From DATFCK01 sp045809745 (GTDB taxonomy: Bacteria; Verrucomicrobiota; Verrucomicrobiia; Chthoniobacterales; UBA10450), in NCBI GenBank assembly GCA_045809745.1, contig JBJMXE010000053.1:1-45637 (forward strand): a stretch of 45,637 nt of DNA, given 5' to 3'. Shown piece by piece: positions 1 to 7,484 of this stretch. The first letter of the stretch is position 1. Every line of letters starts with the position of its first letter. The notes below the pieces were generated by a model that did not search any database, was not told the DNA's origin, and worked only from the letters and a program-made list of their open reading frames with translations. A program made the translations under genes and the position numbers.

Positions 1-164
1 AGTCCTCCGGATGGGGAGTGCGCAGGAATCATACCCCGATCGATCCCGGCCGTTTCCAGCCCACCACCATCTGTCGCCGCACAGCGACCTGAGAGTTCCA
101 TTGTTCGCGAACTCAGCAGCTTCGGTGCCTTCACATCGTAACCGGACAGGCTACGAAGCGCGCT

Positions 165-1817
165 CTACTCTCGCCAACCGCGCGTTACCACCAGAGGCGC
201 ATTTTCCATATCGCTAATTGTTACCTTGTTCGTTGTCGACACAACGTGGGCCATACCAATGTGCGTCCGCAGGAAAATCCCAAGATGTTGCGACCACGAT
301 TGGCAATAAGCCGGGCCGTCCCAGCCGTATTTGGGATCGGGCGCGGGCGTCAACGTCAACGGAGTCGCGTCCTTCTTGGGAACCTGGATATCACCGACGA
401 ACCAAACCTGATTGCCTCCGCGAAGAGTGTCTCTGATTACGCTGAGAACGTCCGCATTCGGATCGGCCAGTTCCATTTTTTCCTTTATCAGGTCATATCG
501 ATGAAATCGATGCTCCTCCAAATCGGGTAACGTCAACCACCGTGCGCTGCCGTGATAATACCGGTTGAACGGGATACCATACTGCCACGGCGCAATTACA
601 ATGAGATCGTTCGCTGCCGCTTTTTTGCCAAGCGTGTCCGCCACCATGTCGATGTTGGTCTGGCGCTGCGTGATCTTCGGCCACGCGGCAAACGGCAGGC
701 AAATCAGGAGTATTGCCGGAAACACAACTCGCCCGATTCTAACAAGTCGGTTTTGGGCAAGGGCCAGGGTGACCAATTCCAACGCCACTCCGGCAATACC
801 CAGAGTGGTGAAGTAATACCAGGGCTGCGGAAAATAATGCACCAGGTGCAAAAATCCGAAATATGTGATGATCGATCCAATCGATCCTATCACTGCGAAT
901 AGCAGCACGTTCCACTCACGCGAGGAACGATCGTGCCGTAGCACAAACAGTCGCCAGATTCCAGACCCGATTACCAAAATGAAACAGGTCGCCCACACCA
1001 CAGCCATTGCCGGCATCGGTGTGCCAAAGGCAGAGTCTAACTGCTGCCACAACCAGGCCTTCGCCACCGGCGGCGTTCGAACCGTGACGTCCCATAATGC
1101 GCGCGCCTCGGCGTAAGCATGCACGTATGGAAGAAATGAAATCAGCGCAACGATCCCAATTCCAAACATGCCTAGAGCGCTGCGAAAACGCCCATCGACA
1201 AGTAACACGGTCATGGCCGCGACGATAATCACGAAAAGGAGAACCGTGTTGTGCAATAGACATTGCACGCTCGCGACCGCCGCGAGAGTTGCGCAAGTCA
1301 TCAGCAGCGGACTCGGCCTAACGATCAACCGCGCAAATGACCCGAACGCCAGCGAGATAGCCACCGTGGCCAGGCCGTAACCGCGAATCGACGAGCCCCA
1401 CATCAGAAACGTGCTGTTCAGTCCCAGCAAGGCTAGAGACAGCAAAGGAACACCGCCCGGAAAGAGCCGCGCGTTGAACCACATCACCGCGATTAACAAA
1501 ATTCCGACCAATACTCCAAACGCCCGAAACGCGACATCCGCCGTGCCGAACAGATATGTCCAGCCGCGAATGATCGCCGGAAAAAACGGAGGAAACGCCT
1601 CATGCGGGAAATTGGTTAGGATATCGCTTATGGTTGGCATCAACGAGAGCTGGACCAGGCCAGATTCATCGCGCCAAAGGGCTCCGGCATGTCCGGCGCG
1701 AACGACCAGGAGAATGACAATTACCCCTGATAACGCGATCGCGGTTAGCTTTTCCAGCCGCTGAAGTGACGAATCGGACATGAGCGAAAAGTGCCGCCGC
1801 ACCAGAGCAACTACCAC
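165..1817 (-). CDS. GT-C fold membrane glycosyltransferase-like protein (family 39-like)
   Basis: This 550-residue protein has about ten hydrophobic segments. An acidic RDES motif follows the first membrane segment (about residues 50-53), the position where GT39/ArnT-type polyprenyl-phosphate-sugar transferases carry their catalytic acidic residue; SSIRGYGLA further on also fits that family. The family transfers a sugar from a lipid carrier to an acceptor outside the inner membrane; donor and acceptor here cannot be read from sequence. The C-terminal third is soluble and probably periplasmic. The frame opens with GTG four bases after the upstream gene's stop; an ATG 12 codons further in (1781, MSDSSLQ) is an alternative, and neither has a strong ribosome-binding site. 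It is the second gene of a leftward pair with the neighbouring GT-C protein. Confidence 0.72.
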   Translation of the reverse strand: MVVALVRRHFSLMSDSSLQRLEKLTAIALSGVIVILLVVRAGHAGALWRDESGLVQLSLMPTISDILTNFPHEAFPPFFPAIIRGWTYLFGTADVAFRAFGVLVGILLIAVMWFNARLFPGGVPLLSLALLGLNSTFLMWGSSIRGYGLATVAISLAFGSFARLIVRPSPLLMTCATLAAVASVQCLLHNTVLLFVIIVAAMTVLLVDGRFRSALGMFGIGIVALISFLPYVHAYAEARALWDVTVRTPPVAKAWLWQQLDSAFGTPMPAMAVVWATCFILVIGSGIWRLFVLRHDRSSREWNVLLFAVIGSIGSIITYFGFLHLVHYFPQPWYYFTTLGIAGVALELVTLALAQNRLVRIGRVVFPAILLICLPFAAWPKITQRQTNIDMVADTLGKKAAANDLIVIAPWQYGIPFNRYYHGSARWLTLPDLEEHRFHRYDLIKEKMELADPNADVLSVIRDTLRGGNQVWFVGDIQVPKKDATPLTLTPAPDPKYGWDGPAYCQSWSQHLGIFLRTHIGMAHVVSTTNKVTISDMENAPLVVTRGWRE

Positions 1818-1821
1818 GCCT

Positions 1822-3702
1822 TTAGTTTGGGCTCCGGCTTAACGCGGCATTCAGCTGCGCGAACTCTGGCTGGTCAGGATCAAGAGTGGCCGCACGGGCC
1901 GCTTCGATCTGTGCGCCATCCCTGTCTCCTCTCTCGAGCAAAGTTTTAGATAACAGGAAATGAGTCTTGGCGTTGCGAGGAGCGATCTGCTCGGCGCGGC
2001 GCAACCATCCTTCTGCCAGATCGAGACGGTTTCTCTCCAGAGCGATCACCGCAAGGTTATTCAAGGCGCCGCGATGGTTTTCGTCGTAGCGCAGCGTTGC
2101 CAGGTAAAACGATGCGGCTCCAGGTTTATCTCCTTGCGCCAACCGAAGATTTCCGACGGCGAAATTGGTCTCCGGATTGGTCGGGGCGTACGCTCGCGCA
2201 ATTGCCAGTTTGCGATCGGCCAGAGGCAGGTCGCCGGATTCAAGCGCCTGCCAACCGGAATTGTAGGCGTCCAACGCCCACAACGCGGGATCACGTTGCG
2301 GCCAGGAAACGAATGCCGCAGAGAAGATCAGAATCGCCACGTAGACGGACGCGCGGCGATGTTGCCTGGTCACCAGGTCATTCCAAAGCAGCCACACCCC
2401 GCAGGCTGCGAGAATGATTAACCCGGGAACGATGGCCATGCGGTACCGTTCAGTCACGAATACCGGCAACAAGGACGCCATGTGCAGACCAATCGCGCCA
2501 GTGATCCAGCGCGATGACGACACGATGCGCCATGAGAGAATCAGACCCGGCAGACCAAGCGCGGCCACAAGGCCGAAGTAGACACCGGGAAAGATAATGC
2601 CCTGTTCGCGCAGGTTGGTTACGATACTGAGGTCATCGTACTGAAAAGAGTTCCAGAAGTTGCGGAGCTTAATCAACATGAGCCGAGTCCAGTCTCGTGG
2701 ATGCGCCGAGATGTATTCCCGCGCGCGAGCAGCCCAGTAGGCGGACACTTCGGATCGCTTGAGCGGCCGGCCCACGGCTGTTTCGGCGCTGGTCACGGAA
2801 TCTTCCAGCATCGCCGCCTGGCCTGCCCGTAAACCCGGCGGGAATTTCGGGTAACCATTGGCCATCGGATTGTTTCCAATCCAAAAATTGACGCCGCCAT
2901 GGGCCGACAAAAATGCCGGATCGCGCGCAATGAAATAGTTGTGGATCCAGCAGGGCGAAGTCCCCGCGCCGACGGCCAACAGAAATACTGTCGCGCCCGC
3001 ACAACGAACGCGGGAAACGCTGCCGCGTTTGAACGAAACCCCGGCTAGTACGAGCGGCACAAGAAACAGCACCGTCGCGATCGCCATCGCGGTGATGCCG
3101 ATAAGCAAGCCTAACCACAGGCATTCCTTCCAACTCGGTGATGCCTCGTTTGAGACGAGCCGCCACACCACCAGCCAAAACACGAAAACGAAGCCTGCTG
3201 TCGGCATTAACACGACAGCGTAGGCCTCGGCCGGGACGAAAAACGTCCATACAACTACGGCCAACGTGGAAATCACTTGGATGGTCAGGCCGCACCGGTT
3301 TGCCTCGCTGCCCCTCGAGGAGTTCCCGCCGACGGGTACGGCGGATCGCAGCAGTTGGGATGTTAAGAGATAGATCAGCAACGCTGTCCCTGCATCTGCC
3401 GCAGCCTGCAGTAATCCAGGAATGTATGGGCTGGAACCGAACACCCAATAAAGGCCGGCCAGAACGTACGGGTAAAGCGGCAGTCCGTAGAAGGCGCCGT
3501 GCACATTCCACTCCCCACGGAGGATCCGCTGCGCCCACTCATTATAGAAGTGCATGTCGCCACGCGTCGGAACCAGCAGCGCGGAGCTTGAGAGTCGCGC
3601 CAGGTCGATCAATCGAACCAGGAATACGGCTGCCCAAATGTAATGCGGTAAACGCGGTGAAAATCGGCGGATGCCGGCGAGCAATTGTTTCGGTGTAAGC
3701 AT
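1822..3702 (-). CDS. GT-C membrane glycosyltransferase-like protein with C-terminal TPR repeats
   Basis: This protein of about 626 residues has multiple membrane segments in its first 450 residues and an acidic first-loop motif (TRGDMHFYNEW), typical of GT39-like polyprenol-dependent glycosyltransferases. The region around NFWIGNNPMANGYPKFPPG resembles a conserved loop of bacterial family-39 proteins. The last 150 residues (from about NSGWQALESGDLPLADRKL) form tetratricopeptide repeats, including NPETNFAVGNLRLAQGD and GALNNLAVIALERNRLD, usually a protein-binding scaffold. The start is taken as the ATG at 3702; a GTG sits one codon upstream. It is divergent from the pilin genes and co-directional with the following GT-C gene (4-bp gap). 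A role in modifying surface proteins such as the adjacent pilins is inference from context. Confidence 0.72.
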   Translation of the reverse strand: MLTPKQLLAGIRRFSPRLPHYIWAAVFLVRLIDLARLSSSALLVPTRGDMHFYNEWAQRILRGEWNVHGAFYGLPLYPYVLAGLYWVFGSSPYIPGLLQAAADAGTALLIYLLTSQLLRSAVPVGGNSSRGSEANRCGLTIQVISTLAVVVWTFFVPAEAYAVVLMPTAGFVFVFWLVVWRLVSNEASPSWKECLWLGLLIGITAMAIATVLFLVPLVLAGVSFKRGSVSRVRCAGATVFLLAVGAGTSPCWIHNYFIARDPAFLSAHGGVNFWIGNNPMANGYPKFPPGLRAGQAAMLEDSVTSAETAVGRPLKRSEVSAYWAARAREYISAHPRDWTRLMLIKLRNFWNSFQYDDLSIVTNLREQGIIFPGVYFGLVAALGLPGLILSWRIVSSSRWITGAIGLHMASLLPVFVTERYRMAIVPGLIILAACGVWLLWNDLVTRQHRRASVYVAILIFSAAFVSWPQRDPALWALDAYNSGWQALESGDLPLADRKLAIARAYAPTNPETNFAVGNLRLAQGDKPGAASFYLATLRYDENHRGALNNLAVIALERNRLDLAEGWLRRAEQIAPRNAKTHFLLSKTLLERGDRDGAQIEAARAATLDPDQPEFAQLNAALSRSPN

Positions 3703-3818
3703 CACGGCGGAACGGGAAGGATTCAGCCGCGAAGAGCGGGAGCCGTTCCACAGACCGAACTGTGCGTGAAGTTTGTGGCGCCTTCCAGGAGTACAGAAAA
3801 TCTAAAAACCACAATCCT

Positions 3819-3834
3819 TGGCATTAACACTGCT
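3819..3834 (+). promoter_or_regulatory. Sigma-54-like -24/-12 promoter upstream of the first pilin
   Basis: The sequence TGGCATTAACACTGCT matches the RpoN consensus TGGCAC-N5-TTGC at the key elements: TGGCA at -24, TGC at -12, and exact GG-to-GC spacing. Transcription would begin near 3845, giving a leader of about 53 bases before the pilin ATG. Sigma-54 control of major pilin genes is well established in Pseudomonas and Myxococcus, which makes the match more believable. No activator site was identified. Confidence 0.5.
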
Positions 3835-3897
3835 CTTAAGACGCCACATCCGCGGTATCGCGGGTCGCAATCAAACCAAACAAAGGAAAGCAATAAC

Positions 3898-4302
3898 ATG
3901 TTAACCAAACTCAACAAACGCCGCGCGGGCTTCACCCTCGTGGAAATCATGATCGTGGTCGCGATCATCGCCTTGTTGGCCGCAATTGCCGTGCCGGGAT
4001 TTCTCCGCGCTCGGAAACGCGCCCAGGCCAGCCGTATCCTGAACGATCTTCGCTTGATCGATTCAGCGGTTGACCAATACGCGATTGAAACCAACAAGAC
4101 CAGCGGCACGACGGTCGCCGTCACCGACTGGACCAACTACCTGAAGAAGAACACCACCTTGTGGACAACTGGCAAGGACCTCTTCGGTAACACATACGGA
4201 ACGCAAACGATCGACAGCTTGCCCAAAGTTCCGGCATCGGCCTGGACCTCCCTGTCGGACGTGGCTGACGCGTCATTCTGGTCGCCTTACGACCACTATT
4301 AG
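3898..4302 (+). CDS. Type IV pilin / GspG-like pseudopilin (copy 1)
   Basis: This 134-residue protein has a short basic leader (MLTKLNKRRAG) followed by FTLVEIMIVVAIIALLAAI, the class III signal cut by prepilin peptidase between G and F, with the conserved Glu at +5. The hydrophobic stretch doubles as assembly helix and membrane anchor. The soluble domain is small and ends DASFWSPYDHY. The start is fixed by ATG 3898, preceded by AAAGGAAAG; an in-frame upstream extension is not credible because it would displace the leader. A near-identical-length paralogue follows at 4430. No assembly ATPase, secretin or peptidase gene lies in the window, so whether it builds a pilus or a type II secretion-like pseudopilus cannot be decided. 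Confidence 0.92.
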   Translation: MLTKLNKRRAGFTLVEIMIVVAIIALLAAIAVPGFLRARKRAQASRILNDLRLIDSAVDQYAIETNKTSGTTVAVTDWTNYLKKNTTLWTTGKDLFGNTYGTQTIDSLPKVPASAWTSLSDVADASFWSPYDHY

Positions 4303-4320
4303 AATCTTACGATTCACACC

Positions 4321-4395
4321 CCTGTCATACCGCCTCGCGGTGTTGTGACAGGTAGTGAGTTGCGAGAAGCGCAACCCGAGGCCGCGGAAGGCGGC
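4321..4395 (+). repeat. Three consecutive hairpins between the twin pilin genes
   Basis: Three stems stand in a row. CCTGTCA (4321-4327) pairs with TGACAGG (4346-4352) and encloses a smaller ACCGC/GCGGT stem. GTTGCG (4359-4364) pairs with CGCAAC (4370-4375). GCCGC (4381-4385) pairs with GCGGC (4391-4395). No U-run follows, so they do not look like a classic intrinsic terminator. They could attenuate read-through, protect 3' ends or give unequal expression of the two pilins (inference). Confidence 0.55.
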
Positions 4396-4429
4396 GCAAA
4401 AGTAATAAATAACCAAATAAAACGCAGTT

Positions 4430-4834
4430 ATGTTTAAAAAACTGAATCACAAACGCGCCGGCTTCACCCTCGTGGAAATCATGATTGTCGTCGCCATCAT
4501 CGCTCTTCTGGCTGCGATTGCCGTCCCCGGTTTTCTCCGGGCGCGCAAGCGTTCCCAAGCGAGCAAAATCCTCAATGATCTGCGAATGATCGATGCCGCT
4601 GTCGATCAATACGCAATCGAAACCACCAAGACGAGTGGCGCTCCGGTTGATGTCACCGACTGGACGAATTACGTGAAAAAGGACAGCAGTCTTTACGCGT
4701 CCGGCGCGGATCTGTTCGGGAATACTTACGGCCAACAAACGGTCGATTCCCTGCCCCAGGTTTCCGCCAGCGCATGGAACGCACTTTCGGACGTGACCGA
4801 CAATGCTTTCTGGTCGCCTTACGGCCATCCCTAA
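4430..4834 (+). CDS. Type IV pilin / GspG-like pseudopilin (copy 2)
   Basis: This tandem paralogue of the preceding pilin has exactly the same length (134 residues) and a near-identical N-terminus. The leader MFKKLNHKRAG is followed by the FTLVEIMIVV assembly helix with Glu at +5. The soluble domain has diverged mildly (ASKILNDLRMIDAAVDQYAIE; end NAFWSPYGHP), so it is a duplication with substitutions concentrated in the exposed half. The leader before the ATG is A-rich (AATAAATAACCAAATAAAACGCAGTT) and lacks an evident Shine-Dalgarno, unlike copy 1. It probably shares the copy 1 promoter, separated by the hairpin-rich spacer, and is closed by a strong terminator downstream. Confidence 0.92.
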   Translation: MFKKLNHKRAGFTLVEIMIVVAIIALLAAIAVPGFLRARKRSQASKILNDLRMIDAAVDQYAIETTKTSGAPVDVTDWTNYVKKDSSLYASGADLFGNTYGQQTVDSLPQVSASAWNALSDVTDNAFWSPYGHP

Positions 4835-4858
4835 CCAAGTCGGCCAATTCTTTCGCGA

Positions 4859-4896
4859 GCGTCCTTCCAGTAACGGAAGGACGCTTTGTCGTTTTT
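4859..4896 (+). terminator. Rho-independent terminator after the pilin pair
   Basis: A perfect 10-bp stem, GCGTCCTTCC / GGAAGGACGC, has a 6-base loop (AGTAAC) and is followed by TTTGTCGTTTTT. This is the clearest intrinsic terminator in the window and separates the pilin unit from the following GT-C gene. Confidence 0.9.
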
Positions 4897-4925
4897 AATA
4901 ATGTTGCGTCGAACATGGGCGTCCC

Positions 4926-7058
4926 GTGCTGAAAATGCTTAACAGGCCGTCGAGTTTGACTTCCGGACCCTCGCCAAAGATGCGAGGGCCGGCTTGGCTA
5001 ACTGCCGAGTGGTTCCGGTGTTTGGTGATCGCAGCAATTGGATTTGTCGTCCGGTTGCCAGCACTTCAGGGCGAGCCGATTTGGGATGACGATTACCTGG
5101 TCCGCACAAATCCATTCATCAAAAGTCCGCTACTCGCACTTGAAGCCTTTCGTCACTACCTCTTCCAGGACACATTCTCCGCGCATTATCGGCCGGTCCA
5201 GAACCTCTCCTATCAGGTCGATTACTTAATCTGGAACAACAACTTCTACGGCTTTCATCTGACCAGCTTGTTATGCCATGTGAGCGCCGGTGTTCTCCTT
5301 TATCTGCTGTTGGCAAGACTACTGCCACGCCTGAAGATCGGATCGAATCCCGGGTTTGCCGAGGATCGAGCGGGATTGTTAGGCCAAATCTCGTTTTTTG
5401 TTGCTGCCCTTTGGATAGTTCATCCGGTTCACAGCGCGGCCGTCGATTACGTTTCGGGCCGGGCCGATAGTCTCGCCTTTCTTTTCGCCAGTTCTGCCTG
5501 GCTGCTTTTTCTCGCCGCCCGATCCCGCACTGGTGCCGTCGCCCGCTGCGCGAATTTCGGCGGCGCCTGGATGCTTGGTTTACTTGCTTTGTGCTCCCGT
5601 GAAACCGGCATTATTTGGGTGATTATTTTTTGCGTGTTCGCGATCGCGTTCGATCGTTCGTTAACGACTCGACTAAAGTGGGGATCCGTCGCCGGTTGCG
5701 CTGCTCTCCTGGGCGTTTACTGGCGTCTTCGCGGCCTGGCGGGCGCGCCTTCGCTACCGGAAGATCCGGGTGATCTGACGCCGCCGCTATTTCGCGTAGT
5801 TCTAATGTTTCGTGCGCTTGGCGATTACGCCCGCCTGATCCTGTTCCCGCACAATCTGCACATGGAGCGAACGGTGTACAATCCCAAAGCTTTTGGCGAC
5901 AATGCAGGACGATGGACCGCACTGGAGCACGAATATCTGTCGATCGCCGGCTTGATCGTGGTTGGTGCAGTGCTCTTTTTGTCCCTTCGCCGTGGACGCG
6001 GTCGGCCGCTCCGGTTGTTAGGTGCGACCTGGTTTGTGGTGGCGTTCCTGCCGATTTCGAATTTGATCAACCTGAATGCCACAGTCGCCGAACACTGGCT
6101 CTATCTACCGAGCGTCGGCGCGTTGATTTTTCTGGTCGGCTGCGCGCTTGAGCTGCCAGTAACATGGCATCGGCAAATCGCCGGATTCGCCTGTATCGCA
6201 ATCGTCGCTTTAGGTGTTGGTAGCACGTATCGAAGTTCGGACTGGGTGTCTAACGAAAGGTTTGCGGCACGCACCATCGCTTCGGGAGGCACCACACTTC
6301 GAGTGGTATTGCTGCTGGCGCAGGGATACACCAGCCGCGGTGATTATCCGGCGGCGGAACATCTTTTACGACGCGCGGTGCAGTTGTCGCCCGATTATCC
6401 GATGGCCCGCAATAATTTGGCTGATGCCCTCGTTCACGAAGGCAAGAAGCAAGAAGCGGAAGCTTTGTTTGTTCGTTCAACCGAAACCGCGAGTCGGGAC
6501 AAAAAAGGATATCCCCGCACCTGGATCGCGGCATTGAACCTGTCGCAGCTCCTCCATAACCAAAAGGACAACGCTGGCGCCATCGCGGCGTTAGAGCAGG
6601 CGAGAAAGATTTATCCGGTGACATGGGAACTGATCAGCGCGGAAAGCGAGTTGCTACGTGAGGACGAACAAATTGATCGCGCGCTGGCGCTGGTAGAACC
6701 GTTCGCTCAGCAAAACTGGTGGCATTACCGCGCCTGGGGGGCTTACGGCCGGCTGCTGGCCCAACATGGCGCGCCCGACCTCGCGGCAGCAGCGTTACGT
6801 CATGCCAGCTGGCTCGATATTCACGAGACAACTGCTTTGAACCTGATCGCATTGATCCGGTTCCGCGAGAATCGGTTTGATGACGCTTATCAGACCCAGC
6901 GGCAGGCAATCGCACGTCAACCGAACGAGCCCAGGCAATATGTTCTGCTGTCGAACATTCTCGACAAAATGGGCCGTGGCGACGAAGCCCGGGCTGCCCT
7001 CGCTCAAGTGTCGCGGCTGCGAGACACCGTGGCCGCCGAACCTACGGCCAAAGATTGA
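4926..7058 (+). CDS. TMTC-like GT-C mannosyltransferase-type protein with TPR repeats
   Basis: This 710-residue protein has an N-terminal membrane domain (about residues 30-430) and a C-terminal TPR domain (about 440-700). The first periplasmic loop has an acidic DDD motif (EPIWDDDYLV), followed by HYRPVQNLSY. The segment HPVHSAAVDYVSGRADSLA matches the hallmark HPxHxxAVxxxxGRAD signature of TMTC proteins, which in eukaryotes O-mannosylate cadherins and related proteins and have the same membrane-plus-TPR architecture. Bacterial substrates are unknown. The start is GTG 4926, or ATG 4935 three codons later; neither has a clear ribosome-binding site. It lies directly after the pilin terminator, so it is transcribed separately. 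Modification of pilins or other exported proteins is a contextual inference. Confidence 0.8.
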   Translation: MLKMLNRPSSLTSGPSPKMRGPAWLTAEWFRCLVIAAIGFVVRLPALQGEPIWDDDYLVRTNPFIKSPLLALEAFRHYLFQDTFSAHYRPVQNLSYQVDYLIWNNNFYGFHLTSLLCHVSAGVLLYLLLARLLPRLKIGSNPGFAEDRAGLLGQISFFVAALWIVHPVHSAAVDYVSGRADSLAFLFASSAWLLFLAARSRTGAVARCANFGGAWMLGLLALCSRETGIIWVIIFCVFAIAFDRSLTTRLKWGSVAGCAALLGVYWRLRGLAGAPSLPEDPGDLTPPLFRVVLMFRALGDYARLILFPHNLHMERTVYNPKAFGDNAGRWTALEHEYLSIAGLIVVGAVLFLSLRRGRGRPLRLLGATWFVVAFLPISNLINLNATVAEHWLYLPSVGALIFLVGCALELPVTWHRQIAGFACIAIVALGVGSTYRSSDWVSNERFAARTIASGGTTLRVVLLLAQGYTSRGDYPAAEHLLRRAVQLSPDYPMARNNLADALVHEGKKQEAEALFVRSTETASRDKKGYPRTWIAALNLSQLLHNQKDNAGAIAALEQARKIYPVTWELISAESELLREDEQIDRALALVEPFAQQNWWHYRAWGAYGRLLAQHGAPDLAAAALRHASWLDIHETTALNLIALIRFRENRFDDAYQTQRQAIARQPNEPRQYVLLSNILDKMGRGDEARAALAQVSRLRDTVAAEPTAKD

Positions 7059-7146
7059 AGGCCCGGGGCAATTACCGTGGCTCTCGGCCAACTAATGCAT
7101 TTGCGGGATCAGCAGGCACTCGCCTAACGACCCGTCCAGAAAACAA

Positions 7147-7189
7147 CTGGGCGTAGTTGCTGCTAACTGCCGGCAGCAACTTCGCCCAG
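7147..7189 (-). terminator. Long hairpin between convergent genes, terminator for the leftward small gene
   Basis: Two stacked stems, CTGGGCG/CGCCCAG and GTTGCTGC/GCAGCAAC, are separated by a 2-nt internal mismatch and have a 9-base loop. Read on the minus strand the stem is followed by TTGTTTTCTGG, a U-rich tail. It may also stop rightward transcription from the TMTC-like gene, although the plus-strand side lacks a U-run. Confidence 0.7.
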
Positions 7190-7212
7190 GCAAATTACCA
7201 ACCCGCGGACGT

Positions 7213-7434
7213 TTAGCGGCCGCGACGAGGTCTCTTCCCGTAAATATCGATCGGATTCGCTGTCGTGGCGATAGGGCCAGTGAACCTGTCGCATGGCTGC
7301 GGAATACTGGAACCAATCACCGTGTAGCACACTTTTAGATCAGACCGTTTGGCTGATTCTCTTTGCACCACACCAGTCTCGGCAAACGCCGACACACTGA
7401 ACGCCAACAGAAGGCACCCGATTAGTGTTTTCAT
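7213..7434 (-). CDS. Small exported protein, unknown function
   Basis: The 73-residue product starts with a convincing signal peptide (MKTLIGCLLLAFSVSAFAE, likely cut after AFA). The mature part is about 54 residues with two cysteines (DLKVCYTVIGSSIPQPCDRF) and a basic tail (YGKRPRRGR). The stretch TVIGSSIPQP followed by TTANPIDIYG resembles the TGSxIP...VY/VI plug-entry motif of TonB-dependent receptors, but there is no barrel, so it would be a free periplasmic peptide or a remnant. No family is recognised. It is a separate leftward unit behind the exported TPR protein gene and is backed by a terminator-like hairpin. No clear Shine-Dalgarno precedes the ATG. Confidence 0.6.
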   Translation of the reverse strand: MKTLIGCLLLAFSVSAFAETGVVQRESAKRSDLKVCYTVIGSSIPQPCDRFTGPIATTANPIDIYGKRPRRGR

Positions 7435-7484
7435 AAGTCAATTGTGGTCTTGGATTTGCCGCGAGACAAGGACAAAAACCCGAC

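Noticed and set aside
2669..3538. Long minus-strand ORF of 289 codons
   Set aside because: It is an out-of-frame shadow of the TPR-bearing GT-C gene, Arg/Cys-rich with no coherent domain.
3685..3897. 71-codon N-terminal extension of the first pilin
   Set aside because: It would put a long non-leader segment before the prepilin cleavage site and overlaps the divergent gene; the AAAGGAAAG-supported ATG at 3898 is right.
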